A DNA stretch of 10,137 nt from Prevotellaceae bacterium (GTDB lineage Bacteria > Bacteroidota > Bacteroidia > Bacteroidales > Paludibacteraceae): NCBI GenBank assembly GCA_031255055.1, contig JAIRTG010000154.1, positions 1 to 10,137 on the forward strand. The letters are read 5' to 3'. This document shows positions 1 through 5,547 of this stretch, one piece after another. The position numbers and the translations under genes are program-made. The notes under the pieces were generated by a model. The model saw nothing but the letters and a program-made list of their open reading frames with translations. It had not been told where the DNA came from and searched no databases. Each line of letters opens with the position of its first letter. The stretch's first letter is position 1.

Positions 1-480
1 TTTTAGCAAATGAACGAGGATTTTTAGCAAATGAACGAGGATTTTTAGCAAATGAACGAGGATTTTTAGCAAATGAACGAGGATTTTTAGCAAATGAACG
101 AGGATTTTTAGTAAATGAATGAGGATTTTTAGCAAATGAACGAGGATTTTTAGCAAATGAACGAGGACATCCTCTCTTTTTTATAGGACATCCTCTCTTT
201 TTTGTAGGACAACCTTGTTAATTTGACAATAATCCTCGTTCGTTTGCAAAAAATCCTCTCTTTTTGTGAGGATATCCTCTCTTTTTGTGAGGACATCCTC
301 GTTCGTTTGATAAAAATCCTCGTTCATTTGCTAAAAATCCTCTCTTTTTACAAGGATATCTTCTCTTTTTACAAGGATATCCTCTCTTTTTGTGAGGAAA
401 TCCTCGTTCGTTTGTTAAAAATCTTCGTTCGTTTGCTAAAAATCTTCGTTTGTTTGTTAAAAATCTTCGTCCTCAATCGG
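1..480. repeat. 21-bp mosaic minisatellite with forward, inverted and hairpin units
   Basis: The array runs on a 21-base step and enters from the left edge. Eight forward units (1-20 partial, then 21, 42, 63, 84, 105, 126 and 147 to 167) each read as five T's followed by AGCAAATGAACGAGGA. After a two-base joint, 170-190 and 191-211 are a second type, TCCTCTCTTTTT followed by a GTAGGA or GTGAGGA end, which can fold on itself through TCCT(C)/(G)AGGA. From 212 the forward unit appears as its reverse complement (TCCTCGTTC, TTTGCT, five A's), intermixed with hairpin units. Inverted units start at 212, 233, 296, 317, 401, 422 and 443. Hairpin units start at 254, 275, 338, 359 and 380. A partial inverted unit at 464 decays into unique sequence. 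There are no unique spacers, so it is not a CRISPR array. No gene is credible inside it. Confidence 0.9.
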
Positions 481-550
481 ATGCGTGTCGATCTGAACGA
501 GGTTTGTTTAACGTTGAACCGGGACGGTTTTATGGTGAGGTGCGGTCTGG
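481..550. other. Degenerate edge of the 21-bp array
   Basis: This stretch lies between the last recognisable repeat unit and the terminator of the neighbouring minus-strand gene. The piece TGAACGAGG at about 494-502 matches the end of the forward repeat unit, and GTTGAACCGGGAC further on is a weaker echo. This suggests the array once extended further and has decayed. No gene is visible. Confidence 0.4.
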
Positions 551-597
551 ACACAAAAAACCCGAAAATCGACATTTTTACTGCTGATTTTCGGGTT
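551..597 (-). terminator. Intrinsic terminator of the 161-codon gene
   Basis: Positions 559-570 (AACCCGAAAATC) and 586-597 (GATTTTCGGGTT) form a perfect 12-bp stem with a 15-base loop. Read on the minus strand, the stem starts ten bases after the TAG stop at 607 and is followed directly by TTTTTTGTGT. This is a standard Rho-independent terminator, and it separates the gene from the repeat array. Confidence 0.85.
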
Positions 598-606
598 CCG
601 AATGAT

Positions 607-1092
607 CTAATCGTCGTTTTCGGCTTCTTCTCCGGTAGATTTACGGCGGACATTGGCGAAACGTTTCCGTAATTCTTCATACACGGCTTTGGCGCCGGGA
701 ATGTCTTGGCGAACAGCCATTTTGACTGAGTTGTAGAAAACAAGCGATGTCTGATAGGATTCACTGCCGGCAACCATTGCGGTATCGTCGGTGAGTTCGT
801 GAAGTTGCAACGTGGCGTTGTTGAGTACCAGGAGATGATGTGTGTCGGCAAAATCGGCGTCGAATGCGGCCATGTCGAGGAATGGCGGACGAAGATTGGG
901 ATTTTGCACGGCAAATTCATGCGATTTCTCCACGAAACTGAACGTTTTGTCTCCCATTTTCGGCAGCTTTTTGCGCTGATCCGGTGTGAGTGGCGTCACG
1001 TATGGCAACAAGAGATCGCTCGCTTGCTTGACTAAGTCAAGGATTTGCGCTACGACGTCGGCAGGAACCGATTTTGAATGTTTGTTGTCCAT
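607..1092 (-). CDS. Conserved hypothetical protein, 161 aa
   Basis: The ATG at 1092 has no Shine-Dalgarno sequence, which is normal for the phylum, and the gene ends in TAG at 607. The predicted protein is soluble and mostly helical, with no signal peptide or membrane segment. Visible landmarks are LTPDQRKKLPKMGDKT at about residues 35-50, FVEKSHEFA, NPNLRPPFLD around 65-73, AGSESYQTSLVFYNSVK around 108-124, and PGAKAVYEELRKRF before a basic then acidic tail (RRKSTGEEAENDD). From memory, small proteins with this LPKMGDKT / AGSE / FYNSVK / PGAK pattern recur as multicopy hypotheticals in Bacteroidota and some gammaproteobacteria. I know of no assigned function. It is a single-gene unit with its own promoter (1141-1148) and terminator (551-597), and it stands beside the 21-bp array. 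That it is a real gene is fairly sure; its role is unknown. Confidence 0.8.
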   Translation of the reverse strand: MDNKHSKSVPADVVAQILDLVKQASDLLLPYVTPLTPDQRKKLPKMGDKTFSFVEKSHEFAVQNPNLRPPFLDMAAFDADFADTHHLLVLNNATLQLHELTDDTAMVAGSESYQTSLVFYNSVKMAVRQDIPGAKAVYEELRKRFANVRRKSTGEEAENDD

Positions 1093-1140
1093 TTTTTTGT
1101 ACGTTTTAGAGGTTATTAATCGTGTTTATTCTCAGAGCCA

Positions 1141-1148
1141 CAAATGTA
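1141..1148 (-). promoter_or_regulatory. Bacteroidota -7 promoter element for the 161-codon gene
   Basis: On the minus strand this reads TACATTTG, an exact match to the TAnnTTTG element used by the primary sigma factor of Bacteroidota. It lies about 50 bases before the ATG at 1092, giving a short leader. No clear TTTG -33 box is seen at the usual 19-20 base distance. Confidence 0.6.
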
Positions 1149-1350
1149 CTGCATTTTTTTGTTTAAATGACGAAAATATTATTTTTTTTATTTTGTCTCG
1201 TTTGTACGGATGATTGTCTGTGCGCCGAAACACGGGAGTTGTTCTGTTGTACGCCTTTTTGTGCGTGCATATAAGTGGCTGTGGGTGAAAGATAAAGAAA
1301 CGGAATATTGTTTGTAAGTCGGAGGTGAATAAAGGTGAAAAGAATACTTG
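1149..1350. other. Intergenic stretch without a recognisable gene
   Basis: This is the bulk of the 320-base gap between the divergent genes starting at 1092 (minus) and 1413 (plus). It begins with an AT-rich tract around 1150-1200. Reading frames here are short: 35 codons from 1210, and 24 codons from a GTG at 1335 preceded by GGAGG. None resembles a known protein. Apart from the flanking promoters I see nothing functional. Confidence 0.5.
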
Positions 1351-1392
1351 TTTTAATTCTATACCGAAGATACATATTTTTGTGTATCTTCG
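1351..1392 (+). promoter_or_regulatory. abiE promoter with palindromic operator over the -7 box
   Basis: A perfect inverted repeat, CGAAGATACA (1365-1374) and TGTATCTTCG (1383-1392), brackets TATTTTTG (1375-1382), which fits the TAnnTTTG -7 element exactly. A TTTT run at 1351-1354 is a weak -33 candidate. Transcription would start near the right arm, about 20 bases before the antitoxin ATG at 1413. AbiEi antitoxins of known systems repress their own operon by binding inverted repeats in the promoter, so this is a strong operator candidate. There is no T-tract after the second arm, so a terminator is unlikely. Confidence 0.7.
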
Positions 1393-1412
1393 TGTGGAAA
1401 ATAAAATGAATC

Positions 1413-2186
1413 ATGACAAAGAAAAGATATTTGGAAGTATTTCATCAGTTGAAAATATTCCAAAAAAAAGATGTGTTGTCGCTTACGCAAGATGAGAATG
1501 CTGCTAAAGAATTGTTGAGAAGGTACAAAAAAATGGGACTTATATCGCAGATACGCCGAGATTTGTATTCGGCAACCGATTTGGCGAATAAGGCAAGTCT
1601 TGCTACAAAATATGAAATAGCGGGCAGGATAACACCCTCCGCCTGTCTTTCGTACCATGCGGCATTGGAATATCACGGTTTGGCTAATCAGGTCTTTTAC
1701 GAACTCTATGTTTCGTCCGATGAACGGTTTAATAATTTTGAATATGAAGGAATCAGATATACTTATTGTGAATCAAAAATTTCACGGGGCGTAATCCGTC
1801 CGCCGATGGATGCTTTGGTGAAAGTAACCGATTTGGAACGGACTGTTGTCGATTGCATTGACTGTATCGGACGAAGCGGCGGACTGGAAGAGTTGATCGT
1901 TTCTTTTTCGTTGATTACCTGTCTGAAAGAAACGCGATTGCTGGAATATCTGAATGAATATAAAAAACAGGTACTGTATCAAAAAACTGGCTTCATTCTT
2001 TCGTATTTTAAAGACGGGATGAAAATTGGCGAGGATTTTTTTAATGCGTGTCGGGCGAATGTCGGCAACAGTATCCGCTATCTGACAAATACGTACGAAT
2101 CGGATACCTATTTTAAGGAATGGCAACTTTATGCACCGGAAAATATTCTTTCATTTTTGGAACAGGGAGGAAATGTAAGTGTTTAA
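1413..2186 (+). CDS. AbiEi-family antitoxin / transcriptional regulator (type IV toxin-antitoxin)
   Basis: The protein has 257 residues. Residues 1-55 form a winged-helix-like DNA-binding region (VFHQLKIFQKKDVLSL, then ELLRRYKKMGLISQIRRDLYS). This is followed by the AbiEi signature block TPSACLSYHAALEYHG at about 73-88 and FYELYVSSDERFNNFEYEGIRY at about 94-115. A later segment with RPPMDALVKVTDLERTVVDCID fits the usual C-terminal antitoxin domain. In known AbiE systems this protein represses its own promoter through the N-terminal domain and counteracts the AbiEii toxin through the C-terminal domain; AbiE is a phage abortive-infection system. It starts at ATG 1413 without a Shine-Dalgarno sequence, about 20 bases after the palindromic operator, and overlaps the toxin start by 8 bases. 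The frame is intact although the partner toxin is interrupted. The region is more AT-rich in appearance than guaB. Confidence 0.88.
   Translation: MTKKRYLEVFHQLKIFQKKDVLSLTQDENAAKELLRRYKKMGLISQIRRDLYSATDLANKASLATKYEIAGRITPSACLSYHAALEYHGLANQVFYELYVSSDERFNNFEYEGIRYTYCESKISRGVIRPPMDALVKVTDLERTVVDCIDCIGRSGGLEELIVSFSLITCLKETRLLEYLNEYKKQVLYQKTGFILSYFKDGMKIGEDFFNACRANVGNSIRYLTNTYESDTYFKEWQLYAPENILSFLEQGGNVSV
2165..2181 (+). promoter_or_regulatory. Ribosome binding site and GTG start of the toxin gene
   Basis: GGGAGG at 2165-2170 is followed after eight bases by GTG at 2179. The nearer in-frame ATG at 2173 runs straight into TAA, so GTG is the only workable start. A strong Shine-Dalgarno sequence is unusual here, since most starts in the window have none. 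It would support coupled translation of the toxin from within the end of the antitoxin gene. Confidence 0.7.
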
Positions 2187-3129
2187 TTATAATAAAAACG
2201 ATTTAGTCGGAGCCGCAAACGAAACAGGATTCATCCGCGATAACCTTGAAAAGGTTTTCAGGCTGTGCAATGTTTTGGAATATCTGAATGCTAATCCGTT
2301 ATTGGCAGAGCATTTGGCCCTGAAAGGCGGTACATCTATCAATTTGACTGTTTTCCGTTTGCCGAGATTGTCTGTTGATATTGATTTGGATTTTTCTAAA
2401 AATTGTGATCGGGAGGAGATGATTCGGATAAGAGAAAGTATCAATAAAGACTTGCTGAACTACATGCTTACACGAAATTATGTGTTGAGTCCCAATTCAA
2501 AAAATCCTCATTCTCTCGATTCATGGAGTTTTTATTTCCAAAATTCCGCAGGAAACAAAGACAGTATCCGAATCGAGATAAATTATTCCATGAGAAACCA
2601 TGTCTTGCCGATTGAAAAAAGAAAAATCAATGCGGAATTATTGAACATTGAATATGAAGTTAATACGTTGTCCATACCGGAGTTGTTCGGCAGTAAAATA
2701 AAAGCCCTCATTGAACGGACAGCGCCGAGAGATTTGTATGATGTCAATAATATGATAGGTTTCAACATTATCCGACCGGAAGAATAGTATTTGCTCCGCA
2801 AAATAGTTCTGTTTTATCTCGTACTCGATGCGAAGAAACAAATTGGACTGCCGTTTGCTTTTGAAAATCTTAATGCGTTAAAGTATCATCAAATACGCGC
2901 CAATCTTATTCCGGTGTTACGGAAAAGCGAAAGATTTGATTTTGAAACGGCAAAAGCAACCGTAAAAGAATATCTTTCCGATTTAATGACACTGACTGAT
3001 GATGAAACAATGTTTATTGAGCTATTTGATCAAGGCATCTATCAACCGGATTTGTTGTTTGACAATGAAGATATTATAGAGCGTATCAAAGCACATCCGA
3101 TGGCTGTTTGGAGAACAAAAAACAGATGA
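2179..3129 (+). pseudogene. AbiEii-family nucleotidyltransferase toxin, interrupted by in-frame TAG
   Basis: One frame runs from GTG 2179 to TGA 3127-3129 (316 codons plus stop) but contains TAG at 2785-2787 (codon 203). Before the stop are the AbiEii/DUF1814 nucleotidyltransferase motifs: LKGGTSIN (residues 48-55), the metal-binding SVDIDLDF (65-72, D67 and D69), and KIKALIERTAPRDLYD (173-188). After it the same frame continues with YLLRKIVLFYLVLDAK, RKSERFDFETAKATVKEYLSDLM and ending HPMAVWRTKNR, the normal C-terminal helical part of this family. No frameshift is needed; one base change would restore the gene. In known systems the toxin transfers nucleotides and arrests growth. As it stands, the cell would make a 202-residue product with the catalytic core but no C-terminal domain. 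Sequencing error, a real nonsense mutation, or rare readthrough remain possible; TAG is used as an ordinary stop by the gene at 607-1092. Confidence 0.85.
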
Positions 3130-3141
3130 ATATGAAAGTAA

Positions 3142-3330
3142 GAGGGATTTATAAGAAATTGTAAATCCTTTTTCGATGATATAGGGCAAGGAGACGGATC
3201 AATTCGTGCTTTTGAGTTCAAATGGAATCCGGCGGTTAAATGTAAAATACCGAAGAAATGTTTGGCAAATTATGCGGAAGGCGTCTTTTCTGTCATTACT
3301 CCGGATAATGTGGAGGCGTTTTTGTCGTGA
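3142..3330 (+). pseudogene. C-terminal remnant of a probable DUF4143 AAA ATPase
   Basis: The frame is open from 3142 (after TAA at 3139) to TGA 3328-3330, about 62 codons, with no start and no ATPase domain. It reads GQGDGSIRAFEFKWNP, then VKCKIPKKCLANYAEG and VFSVITPDNVEAFLS. The pattern of an acidic/Gly turn, an (F/Y)EFKWN strand, a K-x-P-K-x-F/L segment and a closing VITP-x-N-x-x-x-FL is the tail of AAA ATPases with a C-terminal DUF4143 domain, as I know that family. The upstream 500 or more codons are missing, so this is a deletion remnant. It starts 12 bases after the toxin gene's stop. Confidence 0.65.
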
Positions 3331-3420
3331 TAATCAGTACGCTGTTCTTTTTTGAACGTTGTTTGTATCGTCCGACCCTCACAGGCGACAGCGGGATGGA
3401 TACTTGTTTTATACGGATAA

Positions 3421-4161
3421 TCAGTCGGATGTCATTTGTTGAATAATCCGATTGGAATTACTTCCTAAGATTTTTCTAATATTCGTCGGCGTAGGCGCCA
3501 CTCCGTTGTATCGCATGTATGCGAGAACATCTTTTTCTTTCTGTTTCGATACATTCAAATCTGTCAGGGAACGGAGGGGCAGATGCGCATACGGGCTTTC
3601 ATTGTTTAGTCCGATGCGGGACGAATGGATGAATAGCGGAACCTTCCTGACGGTTGTGCGAACAAGAACGGTGGTGTTTCGTTCAAAATCCGTTAAAACG
3701 GAACGATTTTCTTCCGACAGGTTTGTTAAAGTTTCATCGTCGCAAATGTGTCTGTATATTCTTTGTGCCAGTCGTTGTGGTCCGGTCTCGACATGGTCTT
3801 CGTCGTTTATTTTTGCACTTCGGATCAACATCCCAAAGAAATAGTCATCGCTTTCCGACAAACAAATGTCGATACCGGAACGGCTGAATAAAATTTTATT
3901 GGCACGATGTTGCCCTTTTCGGTGAAAATAGCATTTTCCGAATCTGTTTTTTTGCAACTCGCTTTTGTGAACGGTGTCGTCGGGAAATGAATGGCTATAA
4001 TAGTATGCTTCTACCTCAACGGGATATACTGTGAAGTTATCATCTATCTTGAGCGCATATTGAGTCAATACCAGTGTGTTTATTTCTTGTAGTATGTTGA
4101 TATGTTCTTGTCTGTTATGCCGGATGGAGAGTCGGCTTACCGGTAAGTTTATCTCTTTCAT
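3421..4161 (-). CDS. Conserved hypothetical protein with alkyladenine DNA glycosylase-like motifs
   Basis: From ATG 4161 the product has 246 residues (a TTG at 4164 would add one) and ends in TGA at 3421. There is no signal peptide or membrane segment. It is not a standard member of any family I can name with certainty. The order of motifs matches alkyladenine (3-methyladenine) DNA glycosylase: VEVEAYYY (E51, Y53) against VETEAY, which holds the catalytic Glu and base-stacking Tyr in the human enzyme; D-x(2,3)-H (H65) against the stacking His; RFGKCYFHRKG (73-83) against the MF-x(3)-G-x-x-YVY loop; GMLIRSAKI (110-118) against LLRALEP; and TGPQRLAQRI (126-135) against the SGP-x-KL-x-QAL motif. 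About 75 further residues end in a possible helix-turn-helix (TPTNIRKILGSNSNRIIQQM). The frame remains open for some 25 codons upstream but crosses into the tRNA terminator, so 4161 is preferred. Function is inferred from motifs only. Confidence 0.7.
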   Translation of the reverse strand: MKEINLPVSRLSIRHNRQEHINILQEINTLVLTQYALKIDDNFTVYPVEVEAYYYSHSFPDDTVHKSELQKNRFGKCYFHRKGQHRANKILFSRSGIDICLSESDDYFFGMLIRSAKINDEDHVETGPQRLAQRIYRHICDDETLTNLSEENRSVLTDFERNTTVLVRTTVRKVPLFIHSSRIGLNNESPYAHLPLRSLTDLNVSKQKEKDVLAYMRYNGVAPTPTNIRKILGSNSNRIIQQMTSD

Positions 4162-4185
4162 CAATGTGTTCTGTGGATTTTCTTC

Positions 4186-4202
4186 TTCGACATCGTGTCG
4201 AA
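4186..4202 (-). promoter_or_regulatory. Perfect 7-bp palindrome upstream of the glycosylase-like gene
   Basis: TTCGACA and TGTCGAA flank a 3-base centre, about 25 bases upstream of the ATG at 4161 and downstream of the tRNA terminator. It could be an operator or a leader hairpin. No TAnnTTTG promoter is visible close by, so its role is open. Confidence 0.35.
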
Positions 4203-4236
4203 TAACAAGTGAATGAACCGCTGAAACAATTTGAAT

Positions 4237-4274
4237 AAAAAAAAACGAGTCGGTTTCTCTCGAGACCGACTCGT
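4237..4274 (-). terminator. Intrinsic terminator of the tRNA-Val transcript
   Basis: ACGAGTCGGT (4245-4254) pairs perfectly with ACCGACTCGT (4265-4274). Three further inner pairs, one of them G-T, leave a 4-base loop. On the minus strand the hairpin is followed by a run of nine T's (4237-4245). It lies about 60 bases downstream of the tRNA 3' end and insulates it from the gene at 3421-4161. Confidence 0.88.
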
Positions 4275-4333
4275 CATACTTTCAATATATTCTTAAAGTC
4301 ATTTTTAACAGTGAATTAACAGTGGTAATTGGG

Positions 4334-4408
4334 TGGGCGTTGAGGGATTCGAACCCCCGACCCTCTGCTTGTAAGGCAGACGCTCTGAACCAGCTGAGCT
4401 AAACGCCC
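4334..4408 (-). tRNA. tRNA-Val, anticodon TAC
   Basis: The minus strand folds as a 75-base tRNA. The acceptor stem is GGGCGTT/AACGCCC (4402-4408 with 4335-4341) and A is the discriminator base. The D arm contains AGCTCAGCTGGTTCAGAGC. The anticodon loop is CTTACAA, with TAC complementary to 4371-4373. The T arm is GGGGGTTCGAATCCC. TAC reads GUA and wobbles to other valine codons. CCA is not encoded (the next bases read CCC), so it must be added after transcription. The gene has its own promoter and terminator. Confidence 0.95.
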
Positions 4409-4457
4409 GATTCTCTTCTTATTGTTATTATTGTTCTCTTCGTTTTCAAACGCGGTG

Positions 4458-4488
4458 CAAAGATACGGCTTTTTTTCTATCCGGCAAA
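4458..4488 (-). promoter_or_regulatory. Promoter of tRNA-Val
   Basis: On the minus strand this reads TTTG (4485-4488), 19 bases, then TATCTTTG (4458-4465) followed by CACCGCG. Both boxes and the spacing match the Bacteroidota primary sigma factor consensus. It is the cleanest promoter in the window and supports the taxonomic reading. Transcription would start about 40 bases before the mature tRNA. Confidence 0.85.
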
Positions 4489-4529
4489 CATTTCGAGAAT
4501 ATTTTTTCAAAAAGACGATTTGTTCTTTG

Positions 4530-5246
4530 TTAGAGGATCTCAAAAATACTTTTCAGGCTGCTTACGGCGTAATTCGGAGCGTGGTTTGAAACGATTGATT
4601 TTCCCGCAGGATTGAAAAATAGTTGGTCGATTCCCGCGTTCATAGCGCCTTTTATGTCGGCTTCAAAGTTATCGCCAATCATAATGGCATCTTCCGCCCT
4701 TGCTTTGTTCAGCGCCAATGCGTATTCAAAGATTTTTTTATCGGGTTTCAACGCGCCCGCATCCTCCGAAAATACGAAATGAGTGAAAAAGTGGGAAATG
4801 CCCGAATGGTTCAATTTTTTATATTGCACATCAACAAATCCGTTTGAAACGATTGTCAGCGGATATTTCTCCGACAAATATGTCAACAATTCCCGTGCGT
4901 GAGGCATCAGCGTCGTCCTCGTCGGGAGCAGTCGCAAATAGGCGTCTCCCAACTCTTTTCTCAGCGAATCATCTTCGATGCCGATTTTTTCGAGCGGATA
5001 GCGAAAGCGTTCTTTCATCAAATAGTCTTTTGTGATTTCGTTTTTTTCGTACAACTCCCACAGCTCGGTATTTTTTTTCGCATACCGTGCAAAAAAAACG
5101 TCAAAGTCGGCAAACCGACCCAATCCCATATCGTCAAACGCCTCTTTTAAGGATATTTTCGCATTTGTATGAAAATCCCAAATAGTGTCGTCGAGATCCA
5201 GGAAAACGCATTTGTAGCTCTTCCTCTTTTGATGAAAATGTTCCAT
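4530..5246 (-). CDS. YjjG-family HAD hydrolase, pyrimidine/noncanonical 5'-nucleotidase
   Basis: The product is 238 residues from ATG 5246 and is cytoplasmic. HAD motif I is FLDLDDTIWDF (15-25; nucleophile D17 and acid/base D19); the DDT(I/L)WDF ending is the YjjG hallmark. Residues 24-110 are a helical cap. Motif II is in LTIVSNGF (130-137), motif III is K167 in LKPDKKIF, and motif IV is IMIGDNFEADIKGA (188-201; D192, D197). Members remove phosphate from pyrimidine and noncanonical nucleoside monophosphates and help clean the nucleotide pool. The frame stays open for 84 codons upstream to 5498, but that extension is low in family-like features and would cover the divergent guaB promoter, so 5246 is chosen; this gives the usual length. 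A near -7 element (minus strand TACTTTGCG, 5308-5316) is one base shorter than consensus. No terminator is seen before the tRNA promoter. The exact substrate is uncertain. Confidence 0.88.
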   Translation of the reverse strand: MEHFHQKRKSYKCVFLDLDDTIWDFHTNAKISLKEAFDDMGLGRFADFDVFFARYAKKNTELWELYEKNEITKDYLMKERFRYPLEKIGIEDDSLRKELGDAYLRLLPTRTTLMPHARELLTYLSEKYPLTIVSNGFVDVQYKKLNHSGISHFFTHFVFSEDAGALKPDKKIFEYALALNKARAEDAIMIGDNFEADIKGAMNAGIDQLFFNPAGKSIVSNHAPNYAVSSLKSIFEIL

Positions 5247-5547
5247 TGCTTGATGATTGAATTGTTGTTCGCAGTATGAATGAGCGCCTGAACGCAAATA
5301 AGTCCGACGCAAAGTACGGAAAATAGCGGGAATATCTGCCGGATAACGAAAAAGAAATATCAAAAAAAATGTTTTGACATCTCTTCCGATCCTGTTTAAC
5401 CGGCTGTCTTTTCGGTCGTCTTTCTCCTTTTCGGTTTCTCCAATCGTAAATTTATGTGTACATTTGCACGCAATATTTTCATAGCTATTTTGGCTCACGC
5501 CTGTATGACACGCTCTTTTTCAAAATTCAACTAAAAAAATAAATACT
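5247..5547. other. Divergent promoter region between the HAD gene and guaB
   Basis: About 300 bases lie between two divergent starts. They hold the guaB promoter (5435-5466) and a weaker promoter-like element for the HAD gene near 5308-5316. I see no tRNA, riboswitch-like fold or credible small gene. The long minus-strand open frame through this stretch is judged non-coding. Confidence 0.5.
5435..5466 (+). promoter_or_regulatory. guaB promoter
   Basis: TACATTTG at 5459-5466, followed by CACGC, is an exact TAnnTTTG -7 element. TTTC at 5435-5438, 20 bases upstream, is a one-mismatch -33 box. The leader would be about 75 bases to the ATG at 5548. No riboswitch-like structure is evident in it. 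Confidence 0.7.

Noticed and set aside
1..480. CRISPR array
   Set aside because: Units follow each other with no unique spacers, and orientation switches inside the array; no cas genes are present.
223..672. 149-codon plus-strand open frame with heptad repeats
   Set aside because: It is carried by the 21-bp repeat, which leaves frames open by its length alone, and then runs through the terminator and the end of the real gene on the opposite strand.
369..920. 183-codon minus-strand open frame
   Set aside because: It overlaps the better-supported 607-1092 gene in another frame and its far half is translated repeat; it has no family-like motifs.
1210..1317. 35-codon open frame
   Set aside because: Low-complexity chance frame in an intergenic gap with no ribosome binding site and no recognisable similarity.
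1335..1409. 24-codon hydrophobic frame from GTG with GGAGG upstream (possible leader peptide)
   Set aside because: The abiE -7 box and operator lie inside it, so the main transcript would not include its start; only an unseen upstream promoter could make it real.
3132..3164. 10-codon frame from ATG after the toxin stop
   Set aside because: Too short and no homology; it overlaps the ATPase remnant in another frame.
3343..3360. GTTC-T6-GAAC hairpin as a terminator for the glycosylase-like gene
   Set aside because: The stem is only 4-5 bp and is not followed by a T-tract on the minus strand.
5247..5498. 84-codon N-terminal extension of the HAD protein
   Set aside because: The HAD domain begins normally at ATG 5246; the extension has no family features and covers the guaB promoter on the other strand.
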